From Syntrophobacterales bacterium (lineage in GTDB: Bacteria; Desulfobacterota; Syntrophia; Syntrophales; UBA2210): 55,275 nt of DNA. The stretch spans positions 1-55,275 of the forward strand of contig JAGGXJ010000086.1 in NCBI GenBank assembly GCA_021163105.1. Direction: 5' to 3'. The notes under the pieces were generated by a model. It was not told the DNA's origin. It saw only the letters and a program-made list of their open reading frames with translations, and made no database searches. Positions 16,499 through 26,737 of this stretch are shown here, in pieces. A program made the position numbers and the translations under genes. The first letter of the stretch is position 1. Each line of letters starts with the position of its first letter.

Positions 16499-18919
16499 AT
16501 GTCGTATAAAATCAAAAAAGCTGCCGTTATAGGGGCAGGAGTCATGGGCGCTACAATAGCGGCTCACCTTGCGAATGCGGGGATTGAGAGTGTGATGCTT
16601 GACATAGTGCCTCCCTTTGATCCGAGCGAGAAGGACTTGGAAAAAGGGCTGATAAAAGAGAGCAAAGCATGGCGGAACAGTTTCGCGGCGAATGGATTGA
16701 ACGGTGCGGTAAAATCCAGACCGGCGAGTTTCTATTCCAAAAAGTTTGCGTCGATGATCACAATCGGTAATCTTGAGGATGATCTTGATCTCTTGAAGGA
16801 TGTTGATTTTCTTCTCGAAGTAGTCGTCGAGAACCTGAAGATCAAGCAAGATCTCTTCGCGAAGGTGTTAAACATCACAAAACCGGACTGTATCATTGCC
16901 ACCAATACCTCCGGTATTCCGATTAAAGAGATCTCATCAAATATGAGTGCAAAGGACAAAGAGCGTTTTCTTGGTGTCCACTTTTTTAATCCACCCCGGT
17001 ACATGAAGCTTGTTGAGGTTATCCCCGGCGAGACAACAAAGAAGGAAATCGTTGATTACATGACGGATTTTCTCGAAAATGTCGTAGGGAAAGGTGTTGT
17101 TATCTGTAAAGACGTTCCCAATTTTATCGCAAATCGTATCGGTGTTTTTGATATATCAAACGCGGTTAAAACCATGCTTGGCAAGGGACTCACGATACCG
17201 GAACTGGATGCCATTATTGCCAAGGTTCTTGGCAGACCCGGTTCAGCGATCTGCGGAACGATCGATCTTGTCGGTATAGATACGGGTTATCATGTCATGA
17301 AGAATCTTGTCGAGGCCGTGCCGGACGATGAGATGATAGACACCTTTAAGCCACCTGAGTTCATGGACAAGATGGTGAAGAATAAATGGCTTGGCAACAA
17401 GACCAAGGGTGGCTTTTACAAAAAGACGAAGGATGAGAAGGGCAAAAGAGTCAAACTGGCGCTCGACTATAATACCATGGAGTATGTTCCATTCAAAAAA
17501 GCCAAATACGAATCAGTCAAGGAAGCGGGCAAGACTGAGGGCGGCTTTGATGACAAACTGAAAGCGCTCTTTTATTCCGAAAAGGATATTGCCGGTGAAG
17601 TCGTAAGGGAATATCTCTGCAAGAACTTCATATATTCGGCCAATCGTATCCCCGAAATATGCGACACAGTTTATCAGGTAGATAATACAATGAAGTGGGG
17701 TTACAACCACCAGAAAGGTCCCTTTGAGACATGGGATGCCGTCGGTGTGAAGGAATCGATAGAGGTGATGAAAAAGCTGAAGCTTAAGGTTCCCAAGAAG
17801 ATCACCGAGATGCTGAAGAAGGGTTGTGAGACGTTCTATGCAAAGAAGGAAGACGGTAAATATTACTACGACTTCGACAAGAAGGACTATGTGAAGATGG
17901 AGGATAATCCCAAGATTATCCTACTGCCGGATCTTAAAGCGGAGAATAAAGTAATCAAGGAAAATGCCGGAGCTTCTCTTGTGGATATAGGTGACGGTGT
18001 GGCATGCCTTGAGTTTCATACCAGAATGAACGCGATCGATGGTGACATTATAAGTATGATGTACGACAGCTGTGATATCGTGGAAAAGGATTTTGCGGGC
18101 ATGGTGGTTGCAAATCATGGCACTAACTTCTCTGTGGGCGCCAACATTTTCCAGGTGCTTATGGCGGTCCAGAATGCTGAATGGGATCTGCTTGACAACC
18201 TGATTCATGAACTTCAGTACGCCAACATGAAAATGAAATACTTGGAAAAACCGGTCGTAACCGCTCCGGCAGGCATGGCTCTGGGTGGCGGCTGCGAGAT
18301 ATCCATGCATGGTCAGAGGTGCCAGCCTGCTGGCGAGACATATATGGGACTCGTTGAAGTAGGAGTTGGTGTAATCCCAGCTGGCGGCGGATGCAAGGAG
18401 CTGATGGTGCGCTGTACAGAAGGTCTCCCGGAAGGCACAGGTGAAGTCTTGAACATGCAGCCCATTTATGAAAAAGTTCTGATGAATATAGGGCAGGCCA
18501 AGGTAGCCACCAGTGCGGTGGAGGCAATGGAGTTGGGTTACATTAGAAAAACGGAAAATGTGAGTCTCAACCGCGATCACCAGATTTGGGATGCCAAGAA
18601 ACTTGTTCTGGCAATGGCAAAAACCCATAAAAAGAAAAAGCCCGACATGATCCCGGTTATGGGTGAGAGTTTGATGGGTCTCGCGCATGCCGTTCTGTAC
18701 AATATGAAACATGGGAATTTCATGTCCGATTATGACGAACATGTCACAATGAAACTCGCATGGATACTTTCCGGTGGTCAGTGTATGGAAGGTACCTTTG
18801 TTACAGAGGATGCGATACTTGATCGAGAGCGAGAAGCTTTCCTCAGCTTGGCCGGTGAGCAGAAAACGCAGGATCGTATCATGCATATGCTCTCAAAGGG
18901 CAAGCCGCTTCGTAACTAA
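16499..18919 (+). CDS. 3-hydroxyacyl-CoA dehydrogenase / enoyl-CoA hydratase fusion (dehydrogenase domain first)
   Basis: 806 aa; AAVIGAGVMGATIAAHLANAG N-terminal HAD; C-terminal crotonase ALGGGCEISMHGQR...VGVIPAGGGCKEL. Confidence 0.93.
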   Translation: MSYKIKKAAVIGAGVMGATIAAHLANAGIESVMLDIVPPFDPSEKDLEKGLIKESKAWRNSFAANGLNGAVKSRPASFYSKKFASMITIGNLEDDLDLLKDVDFLLEVVVENLKIKQDLFAKVLNITKPDCIIATNTSGIPIKEISSNMSAKDKERFLGVHFFNPPRYMKLVEVIPGETTKKEIVDYMTDFLENVVGKGVVICKDVPNFIANRIGVFDISNAVKTMLGKGLTIPELDAIIAKVLGRPGSAICGTIDLVGIDTGYHVMKNLVEAVPDDEMIDTFKPPEFMDKMVKNKWLGNKTKGGFYKKTKDEKGKRVKLALDYNTMEYVPFKKAKYESVKEAGKTEGGFDDKLKALFYSEKDIAGEVVREYLCKNFIYSANRIPEICDTVYQVDNTMKWGYNHQKGPFETWDAVGVKESIEVMKKLKLKVPKKITEMLKKGCETFYAKKEDGKYYYDFDKKDYVKMEDNPKIILLPDLKAENKVIKENAGASLVDIGDGVACLEFHTRMNAIDGDIISMMYDSCDIVEKDFAGMVVANHGTNFSVGANIFQVLMAVQNAEWDLLDNLIHELQYANMKMKYLEKPVVTAPAGMALGGGCEISMHGQRCQPAGETYMGLVEVGVGVIPAGGGCKELMVRCTEGLPEGTGEVLNMQPIYEKVLMNIGQAKVATSAVEAMELGYIRKTENVSLNRDHQIWDAKKLVLAMAKTHKKKKPDMIPVMGESLMGLAHAVLYNMKHGNFMSDYDEHVTMKLAWILSGGQCMEGTFVTEDAILDREREAFLSLAGEQKTQDRIMHMLSKGKPLRN

Positions 18920-18990
18920 TTAACATGTTTAGCCGCGCAGGCTCAGTAGCGGAGAGCACTGTGCGGCATCAGACAATAAGGAGGATTATC

Positions 18991-20178
18991 ATGCGTGAAG
19001 CTGTTATTGTTGAAACAGTAAGAAGCCCGGGAGGGCGTTACAAGAGGGGAGGACTTGCCCAGACCAGAGCAGATGAGATAGGGATTCAGGTTGTGAAGGG
19101 ATTGATGGAGAAGGTTCCGCAGGTCAAACATGAAGAGGTTGATGATATAATCTGCGGTTGCTCGTTTCCCGAAGCCGAACAGGGTATGAATCTCGGCAGG
19201 GTTATAGCGCTGGGCGCCGGATTTCCCGTAACCACCTCGGGGATGACTGTCAATCGCTTTTGTTCTTCCGGTTTGCAGTCGATTGCTGATGCAACGGCTA
19301 AAATCAGAGCAGGATGGTCTGATATAATCATAGCCGGTGGTTGCGAAAGCATGTCCCATATACCGATGGGCGGTTGGATATTCCGTCCTCATCCTGACTG
19401 GGGTGACCTTCCGATGACCTATGTATCGATGGGAGTTACCGCGGAAAACGTGGCTGCTGATTATGGAATTACACGTGAAGATCAGGACAAAATGGGTCTT
19501 GAAAGTAACCGAAGGGCGCATGAAGCAATCCAGAAGGGATTGTGGAAGGAGCAGATAATACCAATTGATGCCTGGAAATACCAGAAAGACAGGGATGGCC
19601 AGTGGGTCCGGACAACGAAGACATTTGATATGGATGATGGTGTAAGATGGCCCTCAACAATGGAGAATATGGCAAAACTGAAACCGCCCTTCAAACAGGG
19701 TGGTTCCGTGACGGCGGCAAATTCGTCGCAAATGACCGATGGTGCCGCGTTCTCGATGATAATGTCGGCGGAGAAGGCGGATGAACTCGGACTGAAACCG
19801 ATTGCGAAACTGACCCACTATGCCGTAGAGGGCAACAAACCGGAAGAAATGGGTGTAGGTCCACGTTACGCTATCCCGAAGGTCCTCAAACTTGCAGGAC
19901 TCAAGATGAAAGATATAGACCTCTTTGAGATCAATGAGGCCTTTGCGTCACAGGCCATCTACTGCTGCAGGGAGCTTGGCATAGAGAAACGTTATTGGAA
20001 GGGTGAGGTCAACCCAAACGGAGGTGCCATTGCCATAGGTCATCCTCTGGGGTGTACTGGAGCGAAGCTGTCATGCCAGTTGATGCACGAGATGAAGAGA
20101 CGTAAAGTCAAGAGGGGAATTGTCTCCATGTGTATCGGTGGCGGTATGGGGGCTGCCGGCATATATGAGATGCTGTAA
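18991..20178 (+). CDS. Acetyl-CoA acyltransferase (thiolase)
   Basis: Start trimmed to ATG after AAGGAGG; NRFCSSGLQSI, NPNGGAIAIGHPLGCTGAKL, CIGGGMGAA. Confidence 0.95.
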   Translation: MREAVIVETVRSPGGRYKRGGLAQTRADEIGIQVVKGLMEKVPQVKHEEVDDIICGCSFPEAEQGMNLGRVIALGAGFPVTTSGMTVNRFCSSGLQSIADATAKIRAGWSDIIIAGGCESMSHIPMGGWIFRPHPDWGDLPMTYVSMGVTAENVAADYGITREDQDKMGLESNRRAHEAIQKGLWKEQIIPIDAWKYQKDRDGQWVRTTKTFDMDDGVRWPSTMENMAKLKPPFKQGGSVTAANSSQMTDGAAFSMIMSAEKADELGLKPIAKLTHYAVEGNKPEEMGVGPRYAIPKVLKLAGLKMKDIDLFEINEAFASQAIYCCRELGIEKRYWKGEVNPNGGAIAIGHPLGCTGAKLSCQLMHEMKRRKVKRGIVSMCIGGGMGAAGIYEML

Positions 20179-20203
20179 ACACAAAGATTATATTTAATCT
20201 GGG

Positions 20204-20238
20204 AAAGCCATGGTCCTTGTGACCATGGCTTTTTTGCT
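20204..20238 (+). terminator. Rho-independent terminator of beta-oxidation operon
   Basis: AAAGCCATGGTC cttgt.. GACCATGGCTTT 12-bp perfect stem plus T-tract. Confidence 0.88.
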
Positions 20239-20245
20239 TTAGGTT

Positions 20246-20352
20246 CTTCTCCAATCTAGTTGGAGAAGAGGGTTCAAAGATTCCAGGGGTCCAGGGTTGT
20301 CTTTCTTCCTTCCACTCGACCCCGTGGACCCTTGATTCCTTGAACCCTTCTG
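20246..20352. repeat. Intergenic mosaic repeat (palindrome CTTCTCCAA-N5-TTGGAGAAG plus degenerate TTGAACCCTT units)
   Basis: Same palindrome arms at 36908-36930; TTGTCTTTCTTCCTT block shared with inverse copy near 25818. Confidence 0.7.
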
Positions 20353-20512
20353 GTAATTGCAACTAATCGGGAGATGAGCCTTATTTTATAATAGTCACCG
20401 CCCAGGTTATTAGTCTGAAGGTTGAAGATTGGGGGAGGGTGTTAGTGTTTGAGCTCGGCAGCACAAATGTGATACGAGAGAAAATGAAAAATATTAGAAC
20501 GGAGTAATAACT

Positions 20513-21322
20513 ATGAAGACTGGTGCGATTCAGTTTGAACCGCTGTTTGGCGAGGTAGACAGAAATCTGGAACTGGCTGGAAATCTGATCATGAAATCTG
20601 ATGCAAACCTCCTGGTCCTTCCGGAACTGTTCAATACCGGATATCTGTTTACATCAAAGGAGGAGGTGGCCTCTCTTTCCGAGGAGATACCTCATGGCAA
20701 GACAACGCGGATGTTGTGCGATGTGGCGAAGGATAAGGGCATTTTTATTGTGGGTGGTATCGCCGAGAAAAGTGGAAACAGGATATTCAACTCGGCTGTG
20801 CTTGTTTCTCCTGAAGGTTATATCGGAAGATACAGAAAGGTACACCTCTTCTTTGAGGAAAAGCTCTGGTTTGACCCCGGGGATGAAGGTTTCATAGTTT
20901 ATGACGCAGGCACGTGCAAATTGGGAATGATGATATGCTTCGACTGGTTTTTCCCGGAATCGATGCGAGCGCTGTCACTTATGGGTGCTGATATAATCTG
21001 TCATCCGGCGAATTTGGTGATGCCCTTCTGTCAGTATGCAATGAAGACGAGATGTCTTGAGAACCATGTTTTTGCAATAACAGCGAATAGAACCGGAACT
21101 GAAAGCAGGGGGAAAAAATCACTCCATTTTACCGGTGGAAGTCAGGTGACCGGACCGGATGGTAGGATTCTCTGCCGTGCCGGTGAAGATTCGGAAGAGA
21201 CAGTAATAGCTCAAATCGATGTGAAGGCGGCTCGTGATAAGAAAATCAACTTCTACAATAATCTCTTTGACGACAGGAAACCTGAATTCTACAGGAGCCT
21301 TGCTGTTGAGAGAAACAAATAA
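20513..21322 (+). CDS. Carbon-nitrogen hydrolase (nitrilase superfamily)
   Basis: Catalytic E-K-C context: LPELFNTGY, RKVHLFFEEK, GMMICFDWFFPE. Confidence 0.92.
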   Translation: MKTGAIQFEPLFGEVDRNLELAGNLIMKSDANLLVLPELFNTGYLFTSKEEVASLSEEIPHGKTTRMLCDVAKDKGIFIVGGIAEKSGNRIFNSAVLVSPEGYIGRYRKVHLFFEEKLWFDPGDEGFIVYDAGTCKLGMMICFDWFFPESMRALSLMGADIICHPANLVMPFCQYAMKTRCLENHVFAITANRTGTESRGKKSLHFTGGSQVTGPDGRILCRAGEDSEETVIAQIDVKAARDKKINFYNNLFDDRKPEFYRSLAVERNK

Positions 21323-21346
21323 GAATTCCAGAGACCTCCATTTTTA

Positions 21347-21375
21347 TTGACATCCAACAGCTTTATCTTTACAAT
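21347..21375 (+). promoter_or_regulatory. Sigma70-type promoter TTGACA-N17-TACAAT
   Basis: TTGACA 21347-21352, TACAAT 21370-21375. Confidence 0.7.
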
Positions 21376-21449
21376 CAATTTCCTTAAAAAGGGGAGTATC
21401 ACTTGAAAGAGGGGGTATCAAAAAATTTATTTTTTATGAGGAGGTGTCT

Positions 21450-22490
21450 ATGAAAAGGAACAGATTTAAAACAGTATTTGTTGTATTTGCTGTTCTACTG
21501 TTTGCCGGTTGTGCCGGACAGCAGGTAAGGACGGATATGTCCCAGTTTACACCTGTCTCACTGGAGCAGGAAGGGTATAACTTGAAAGCGGATAGCTTTC
21601 TGGTGATCTTGGATACTTCAGCGTCGATGAATGAACGCTATAACGGTGTCAGCAAATTCGATCTGGAAAAAGAAGTGGTAACCCGTATGAATCAGACAAT
21701 AGCAGGTCTTGATGTAAAAGGGGCTCTGAGAGCGTTTGGACAGGGTCAAGACACTGTTTTGCTCTACGGGCTTACAGATTATACGGCTTCAGGCTTTAAA
21801 GAAGGACTCGACAAAGCTTCCTATGCAGATGGCAACAGTCCGCTTTATGCCGCTATCAATGGTGCAGGGGATGACCTTCAATCGGCATCCGGGACCGTTG
21901 TTTTGATCATTTTCAGTGACGCCAAAAAACTGGATAAAGCTTTCACAATAGCCTCGGCAAAAAAGATAAAGGAAGCCTTCTGGGACAGGATTTGTATTTA
22001 CACCGTGCTGATTGGAGATGATAAGGCCGGCGAAAAAGTTATGAAGGAAATCTCTGAAATAGGCTCATGCGGATTCGCGACCAATGCGGACAGCATTTTG
22101 AGTGCTCAGGATATGGCCGATTTTTCCAGAAAAGTATTTCTTGGCGGCCAGGCAGGTTGGGTTTTGACCGGTGTCGAGTTCGAGTTTGCCAGTTCTTCTA
22201 TTAGTTCTGACTCTTACTCCGTCCTTGACGAATCAGTAAAGATTCTAAGGAACAATTCTTCTGTGAATGTTCGCATTGAAGGGCATACGGATAGTATCGG
22301 CAACGAAACCTACAATCAGAAACTCTCTGAAAACCGGGCAAAGGCTATCATGAATTACTTTATCGAAAATGGAATCAGCGCTGATCGTCTTTCCGCGGTG
22401 GGTTACGGGGAGGCGCAACCTGTTGCCGGCAATGAAACATCTGCCGGCAGGGATAAGAATCGCCGGGTGGAATTAATTACAATTAAGTAA
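21450..22490 (+). CDS. Lipoprotein with VWA-like domain and C-terminal OmpA peptidoglycan-binding domain
   Basis: Lipobox LLFAGC; MIDAS-like LDTSASM; OmpA EGHTDSIGNETYNQKLSENRAKAI...RRVEL. Confidence 0.88.
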   Translation: MKRNRFKTVFVVFAVLLFAGCAGQQVRTDMSQFTPVSLEQEGYNLKADSFLVILDTSASMNERYNGVSKFDLEKEVVTRMNQTIAGLDVKGALRAFGQGQDTVLLYGLTDYTASGFKEGLDKASYADGNSPLYAAINGAGDDLQSASGTVVLIIFSDAKKLDKAFTIASAKKIKEAFWDRICIYTVLIGDDKAGEKVMKEISEIGSCGFATNADSILSAQDMADFSRKVFLGGQAGWVLTGVEFEFASSSISSDSYSVLDESVKILRNNSSVNVRIEGHTDSIGNETYNQKLSENRAKAIMNYFIENGISADRLSAVGYGEAQPVAGNETSAGRDKNRRVELITIK

Positions 22491-22512
22491 ACAACTTTTA
22501 AACAAACAAGAG

Positions 22513-22550
22513 AGGGCAGGGTGCGGGGAAATGCACTCTGCCCTTTTTTT
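22513..22550 (+). terminator. Rho-independent terminator after VWA-OmpA gene
   Basis: AGGGCAGggTGC / GCActCTGCCCT followed by TTTTTTT. Confidence 0.85.
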
Positions 22551-22624
22551 ATAATCCTTCGTATAACCTGTGGAATTTTCGGAGATACTTCTCTCTATCA
22601 AGCTTCAGATATAAAATTTGCCGG

Positions 22625-24697
22625 TTAAACGCTGGTCACAATCCTGGAGAAGTCAGCGATTCTGTGAAACAGTTTTGATATTTCTTCCAGGAGAGACAGT
22701 CTGTTAAACCTTATCTTTTCATCCTCTGCCATGACCATGACTTCATCAAAGAAACTGTCGACAGGTTTTCGGAGGGTTGCCATCTCGGACAGGGCGTCGC
22801 TGTATCTGCCTTTGTCTATGCACTCATTCGCTGTTTCCCTTATATCGATAAGTGTGTGATAAAGGTTGTCTTCGGAGCTTGAGTCAAAAACAGACGGATC
22901 GATGGAGCCGCCCTCAAAATCCTTGAGGATATTCACGACTCGTTTAAAGGCAATCGCCAGTGGCTCGAAATCGGGATGTTTCTTAAATGTTTCCATGGAT
23001 TCTATTCGCTTCAGAGACTGAACAATGTCGGATACACCCCCTGAAAGCACGGAATCAACTACATCATATGAATATCCCCGGGATATCAGCTGGTTTTCAA
23101 ATCTTCCCTTCAGAAAATTCATGACGTCCGATTTTGTCTCTTCCGGTGTCCGTTTCAGTCTCCCCGCGAGGATCGAAATGCTTTTATCCGCCAGCTTGTC
23201 AAGTTCGAGGCAATAGTCCCTGTCTATGACGACATTGATGATACCGAGAGCCTGCCGTCTCAATGCGTAAGGATCAGCCGTTCCGGTGGGGATCAGACCC
23301 ACGCCGAAGCAGCCCGTGATAGTGTCCATCTTATCTGCTATGCTGACGATGGAGCCTTCATCTGTTTCCGGGAGATTGCCTCCGGCGGAAACGGGCAGGT
23401 AATGCTCATAGATCGCCTTTGCCACGATGGGTTCTTCGCCCTGTATCAGGGCATATTCTCTTCCCATTATCCCTTGGAGCTCGGCGAATTCACATACCAT
23501 GAGCGTTTCCAGATCGGCCTTGCAGAGTAGGGCAACCCTGTCGACCTGTTGTGCGATTTGAGGTTTAATCTTTTCTGCAATGTATGATGCGAGGTCTTTG
23601 AACCGCATGATCTTTTCGTAGGATGTACCCAGAAGAGTGTGGAATATAACATCCTTCAGGTCTTCCAGCCGGTTCTCGAGAGGGGTTTTCTGGTCCTCTT
23701 CAAAGAAGAACCGGGCGTCGGCTAACCGTGCTCGTATCACCTTTTCATTACCACGTGTCACAACCGAAGGATCTCTGGCCAGCGTATTATTGATAGTAAT
23801 AAAGTATGGAAGCAGATTGCCATGCGTGTCGACAACGGGGAAGTATTTCTGGTGTTTCATCATGGCTGTGGTCAGGACCTCTTTCGGGAGCGCAAGATAT
23901 TCCCTGTCGAAACTCCCAAGTACCACGGAAGGATATTCGACGAGAAAACTAACCTCTTCCAGGAGATCCTCGTTTTCAAGGACAAAACCATTAACATTTC
24001 CGGCGGCATTTTTCAATTCGTCAGATATGATATTTTTCCTTTTGACAGGATCCACCACGACGAAATGTCCCTTTATTTTTTCAAGATAATCTTCAAATCC
24101 GTTGACCTCGAATGGCTCCGGAGCCATAAACCTGTGACCGTGGCTTATGTTCCCGCTGGCTATATTTTCCATATTGAAAGGGACAACTTCATCTCCGAAG
24201 AGCGCCAGTATCCAGTGAACCGGTCTCGCGAAACGCACATCCATATCCATCCAGCGCATCGATTTCCGAAAAGGAATGGCGAGGATAAATCGAGGTAGGA
24301 GATCTGTCAGAATGGTCTTTGTGTCTTCACCAATGATTTTCTTCCGCGAGCAGATCTGTTGTCCCTTTGGAGTTTCTATTTGTTCCAGATCAGAGACATC
24401 TATCCCCTGTCCCCTGGCAAATCCTATTGCCGCCTTCGTGGGTTTGCCACTTTCATCAAATGCCACCTTTGTTGAAGGTCCGATCTTTTCCAGGAGTTGA
24501 TCTTCCTGTCTTTCGTCCACATCCCTTACCGACAGGAGAAGCCTTCTCGGTGTGCCCATTGTTTTTATGCGACCATGGCCGATACGGTTTTCGGAAAACT
24601 CCCTTGTGATGTTTTGCTCCATATCCTTCAGCGCTTTCGGCAGGAAAGCGGCCGGGATTTCTTCTGTTCCTATTTCCAGCAATAATTCTTTGGCCAT
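22625..24697 (-). CDS. glyS: Glycyl-tRNA synthetase beta subunit
   Basis: MAKELLLEIGTEEIPAAFLPKAL; 690 aa; adjacent to glyQ. Confidence 0.97.
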   Translation of the reverse strand: MAKELLLEIGTEEIPAAFLPKALKDMEQNITREFSENRIGHGRIKTMGTPRRLLLSVRDVDERQEDQLLEKIGPSTKVAFDESGKPTKAAIGFARGQGIDVSDLEQIETPKGQQICSRKKIIGEDTKTILTDLLPRFILAIPFRKSMRWMDMDVRFARPVHWILALFGDEVVPFNMENIASGNISHGHRFMAPEPFEVNGFEDYLEKIKGHFVVVDPVKRKNIISDELKNAAGNVNGFVLENEDLLEEVSFLVEYPSVVLGSFDREYLALPKEVLTTAMMKHQKYFPVVDTHGNLLPYFITINNTLARDPSVVTRGNEKVIRARLADARFFFEEDQKTPLENRLEDLKDVIFHTLLGTSYEKIMRFKDLASYIAEKIKPQIAQQVDRVALLCKADLETLMVCEFAELQGIMGREYALIQGEEPIVAKAIYEHYLPVSAGGNLPETDEGSIVSIADKMDTITGCFGVGLIPTGTADPYALRRQALGIINVVIDRDYCLELDKLADKSISILAGRLKRTPEETKSDVMNFLKGRFENQLISRGYSYDVVDSVLSGGVSDIVQSLKRIESMETFKKHPDFEPLAIAFKRVVNILKDFEGGSIDPSVFDSSSEDNLYHTLIDIRETANECIDKGRYSDALSEMATLRKPVDSFFDEVMVMAEDEKIRFNRLSLLEEISKLFHRIADFSRIVTSV

Positions 24698-24705
24698 GAG
24701 AAAAA

Positions 24706-25587
24706 TTAACTCCTGTTGAACTTTCCGGTAAGGGGATATCCCATCGCTTCCCTCTGTTTAGAGTATCCTTCAGCGCTGAGACGCGCAAGATTACGCACCC
24801 TTCCAATATAACTTGTGCGCTCATTCACGCTTATGGCGCCTCGCGCGTCCAGTATATTGAATACGTGCGAGCACTTCAGGCAATAATCGTATGTAGGAAG
24901 AACGAGTTCCTTCTCCGCGGTTTTTATCGATTCCGCCTCGTACATATCGAAGAGCTTTCTCAGCATATCTGTGTCGGCTTCTTCGAACTGGTAGGTAGAG
25001 AATTCAATCTCACTTCTGTGATGGACATCTCCATATTTTATACCGTGCCCCCATTCAAGATCGTATACATTATCGATCTCCTGAAGATACATGGCGATTC
25101 GCTCTATACCGTATGTTATCTCGACAGATATTGGGTGCAGATCTATCCCGCCTACCTGCTGGAAATACGTAAACTGTGTAATCTCCATGCCGTCGAGCCA
25201 TACCTCCCAGCCTAATCCCCATGCACCGAGAGTTGGAGATTCCCAGTCATCCTCCACAAATCTTATATCGTGATCGAGCGGGTCTATGCCGAAACTCTTC
25301 AGGGAATCAAGATAAAGATCCTGAATATTAAGTGGGGATGGTTTCATTATTACCTGATACTGGTAATAATGCTGAAGTCGGTTCGGGTTTTCCCCGTATC
25401 TGCCGTCTGTCGGCCTGCGTGACGGTTCCACATAGGCGACATTCCATGGTTCCGGGCCAAGCGTTCTTAGAAAGGTTGCCGGGTTGAATGTGCCGGCACC
25501 CACCTCTATGTCATAGGGTTGCTGTACAATGCATCCCTGATCGGCCCAGTATTTTTCCAGGGCGAATATCAATTCCTGAAAGGTCAC
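24706..25587 (-). CDS. glyQ: Glycyl-tRNA synthetase alpha subunit
   Basis: Start trimmed to GTG (V)[38 protein letters not shown]. Confidence 0.97.
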   Translation of the reverse strand: MTFQELIFALEKYWADQGCIVQQPYDIEVGAGTFNPATFLRTLGPEPWNVAYVEPSRRPTDGRYGENPNRLQHYYQYQVIMKPSPLNIQDLYLDSLKSFGIDPLDHDIRFVEDDWESPTLGAWGLGWEVWLDGMEITQFTYFQQVGGIDLHPISVEITYGIERIAMYLQEIDNVYDLEWGHGIKYGDVHHRSEIEFSTYQFEEADTDMLRKLFDMYEAESIKTAEKELVLPTYDYCLKCSHVFNILDARGAISVNERTSYIGRVRNLARLSAEGYSKQREAMGYPLTGKFNRS

Positions 25588-25724
25588 TTTTACCCCCTTG
25601 GATTTTGTTGCAGTTGTACTTAAATGCGGGGGGAAAACTATCATTAAGGGGGGATGACTGTCAAGAAACAAAGTAGCAAAGGTTATAAAGACAGGATTAT
25701 CTCCCGTTATTGGTTGTAGTTACC

Positions 25725-25833
25725 AAGAGGGTTCAAGGGGTCAAGGATTCGAGGATTCAAGTGAAATGCTAAAAAACGACAAAAGAGGGTTCAAGGAGTT
25801 AAGGGTTTGAGTGAAAGGAAGAAAGACAATCCT
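25725..25833. repeat. Intergenic mosaic repeat (GGGTTCAAGG-type units), inverse orientation
   Basis: Revcomp contains TTGTCTTTCTTCCTTTCACT (cf. 20294-20320) and AGCATTTCACTTGAATCCTCGAATCCTT (cf. 36960-36990). Confidence 0.7.
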
Positions 25834-25969
25834 GAATTATATTAGAAGTTTTATTCACAATCCCGACGAGTCAGGACGTTTTTTGCACAGATGTTGGTAT
25901 AATTTCCAAAGAAGTTTGGAACACGGATTATATGAAAATCATAATAATCTGCGTTTATCTGCGTCCACT

Positions 25970-26737
25970 TTAAATCATTTTTCTGATTTCATCCAGCACC
26001 CGCAGAGATTTTAGTTCTCTTCCGAGAATGTGGCGTATGAAATGTCTGAAGATATACCGGCTTTCTTTAAGGGATCTTTCTGACAATACCAGCCTGTGCA
26101 TCCGGTTTATTTCTGTTTGTTTCCCCATGAGGAGCGTCTTGATAGTCCCGGTGGACACCGGTATACAGCTCTGATCATCCCGGTAGCACAGCGAGCACCT
26201 TATGCCGCCTCTTGTCGCGTCGAAGAATGCGGTGTTTATTTTATCGAGTGGTGTATTACAGATTACACATCTTTCAAACACAGGTTCATATCCTGAAAGC
26301 ATGAGCAGGCGCAGCTCGAAAAATCTTGTTGTCTCTTCCAGGCTGTTTCCCGTTTCCAGAAGTTTCAGAAAGTCGTCCAGAAGTTGAAAAATGCCAGAGC
26401 TTTTTTTGCCTTCCGCGGTAAACTGGTCTATGAGATCGATCATGTATGACGCGGTCATGATTTTCCCCAGATCAGACCTGATCCCCGGGTAATGGTTGAT
26501 TACATCGCAGTTCTCTATGATAGCCAGACCACCTTCACCCCTTCGGGAGAAGAGCAGTATGGAATGAGAGAATGGTTCGATGGCGTTGGAAAATCTTTTT
26601 CTGCTTCGTCTGGCCCCTTTGGCAATCCCCCTGAGTTTGCCGAATTCTCTGGTAAAGAACGTAACAATGCAGTCAGATTCTCCATAGTTGATGAAACGAA
26701 GGACAAAGGCCTGCGTTTTGAAGGACGGCCTTTTCAT
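25970..26737 (-). CDS. recO: DNA repair protein RecO
   Basis: MKRPSFKTQAFVLRFINYGESDCIVTFFTREFGKLRGIAKGARRS; C-rich insert CVICNTPL..CSLC; ATGA overlap with mgtE. Confidence 0.93.
   Translation of the reverse strand: MKRPSFKTQAFVLRFINYGESDCIVTFFTREFGKLRGIAKGARRSRKRFSNAIEPFSHSILLFSRRGEGGLAIIENCDVINHYPGIRSDLGKIMTASYMIDLIDQFTAEGKKSSGIFQLLDDFLKLLETGNSLEETTRFFELRLLMLSGYEPVFERCVICNTPLDKINTAFFDATRGGIRCSLCYRDDQSCIPVSTGTIKTLLMGKQTEINRMHRLVLSERSLKESRYIFRHFIRHILGRELKSLRVLDEIRKMI

Noticed and set aside
17921-18886. 321-aa minus-strand ORF
   Set aside because: Antisense to the well-supported HAD/ECH fusion; no recognisable motifs, His/Cys-rich low-plausibility composition.
20204-20352. CRISPR-like array in the thiolase-nitrilase gap
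   Set aside because: Repeats are ~10 bp, degenerate and lack unique spacers; a terminator plus mosaic repeat explains the region.
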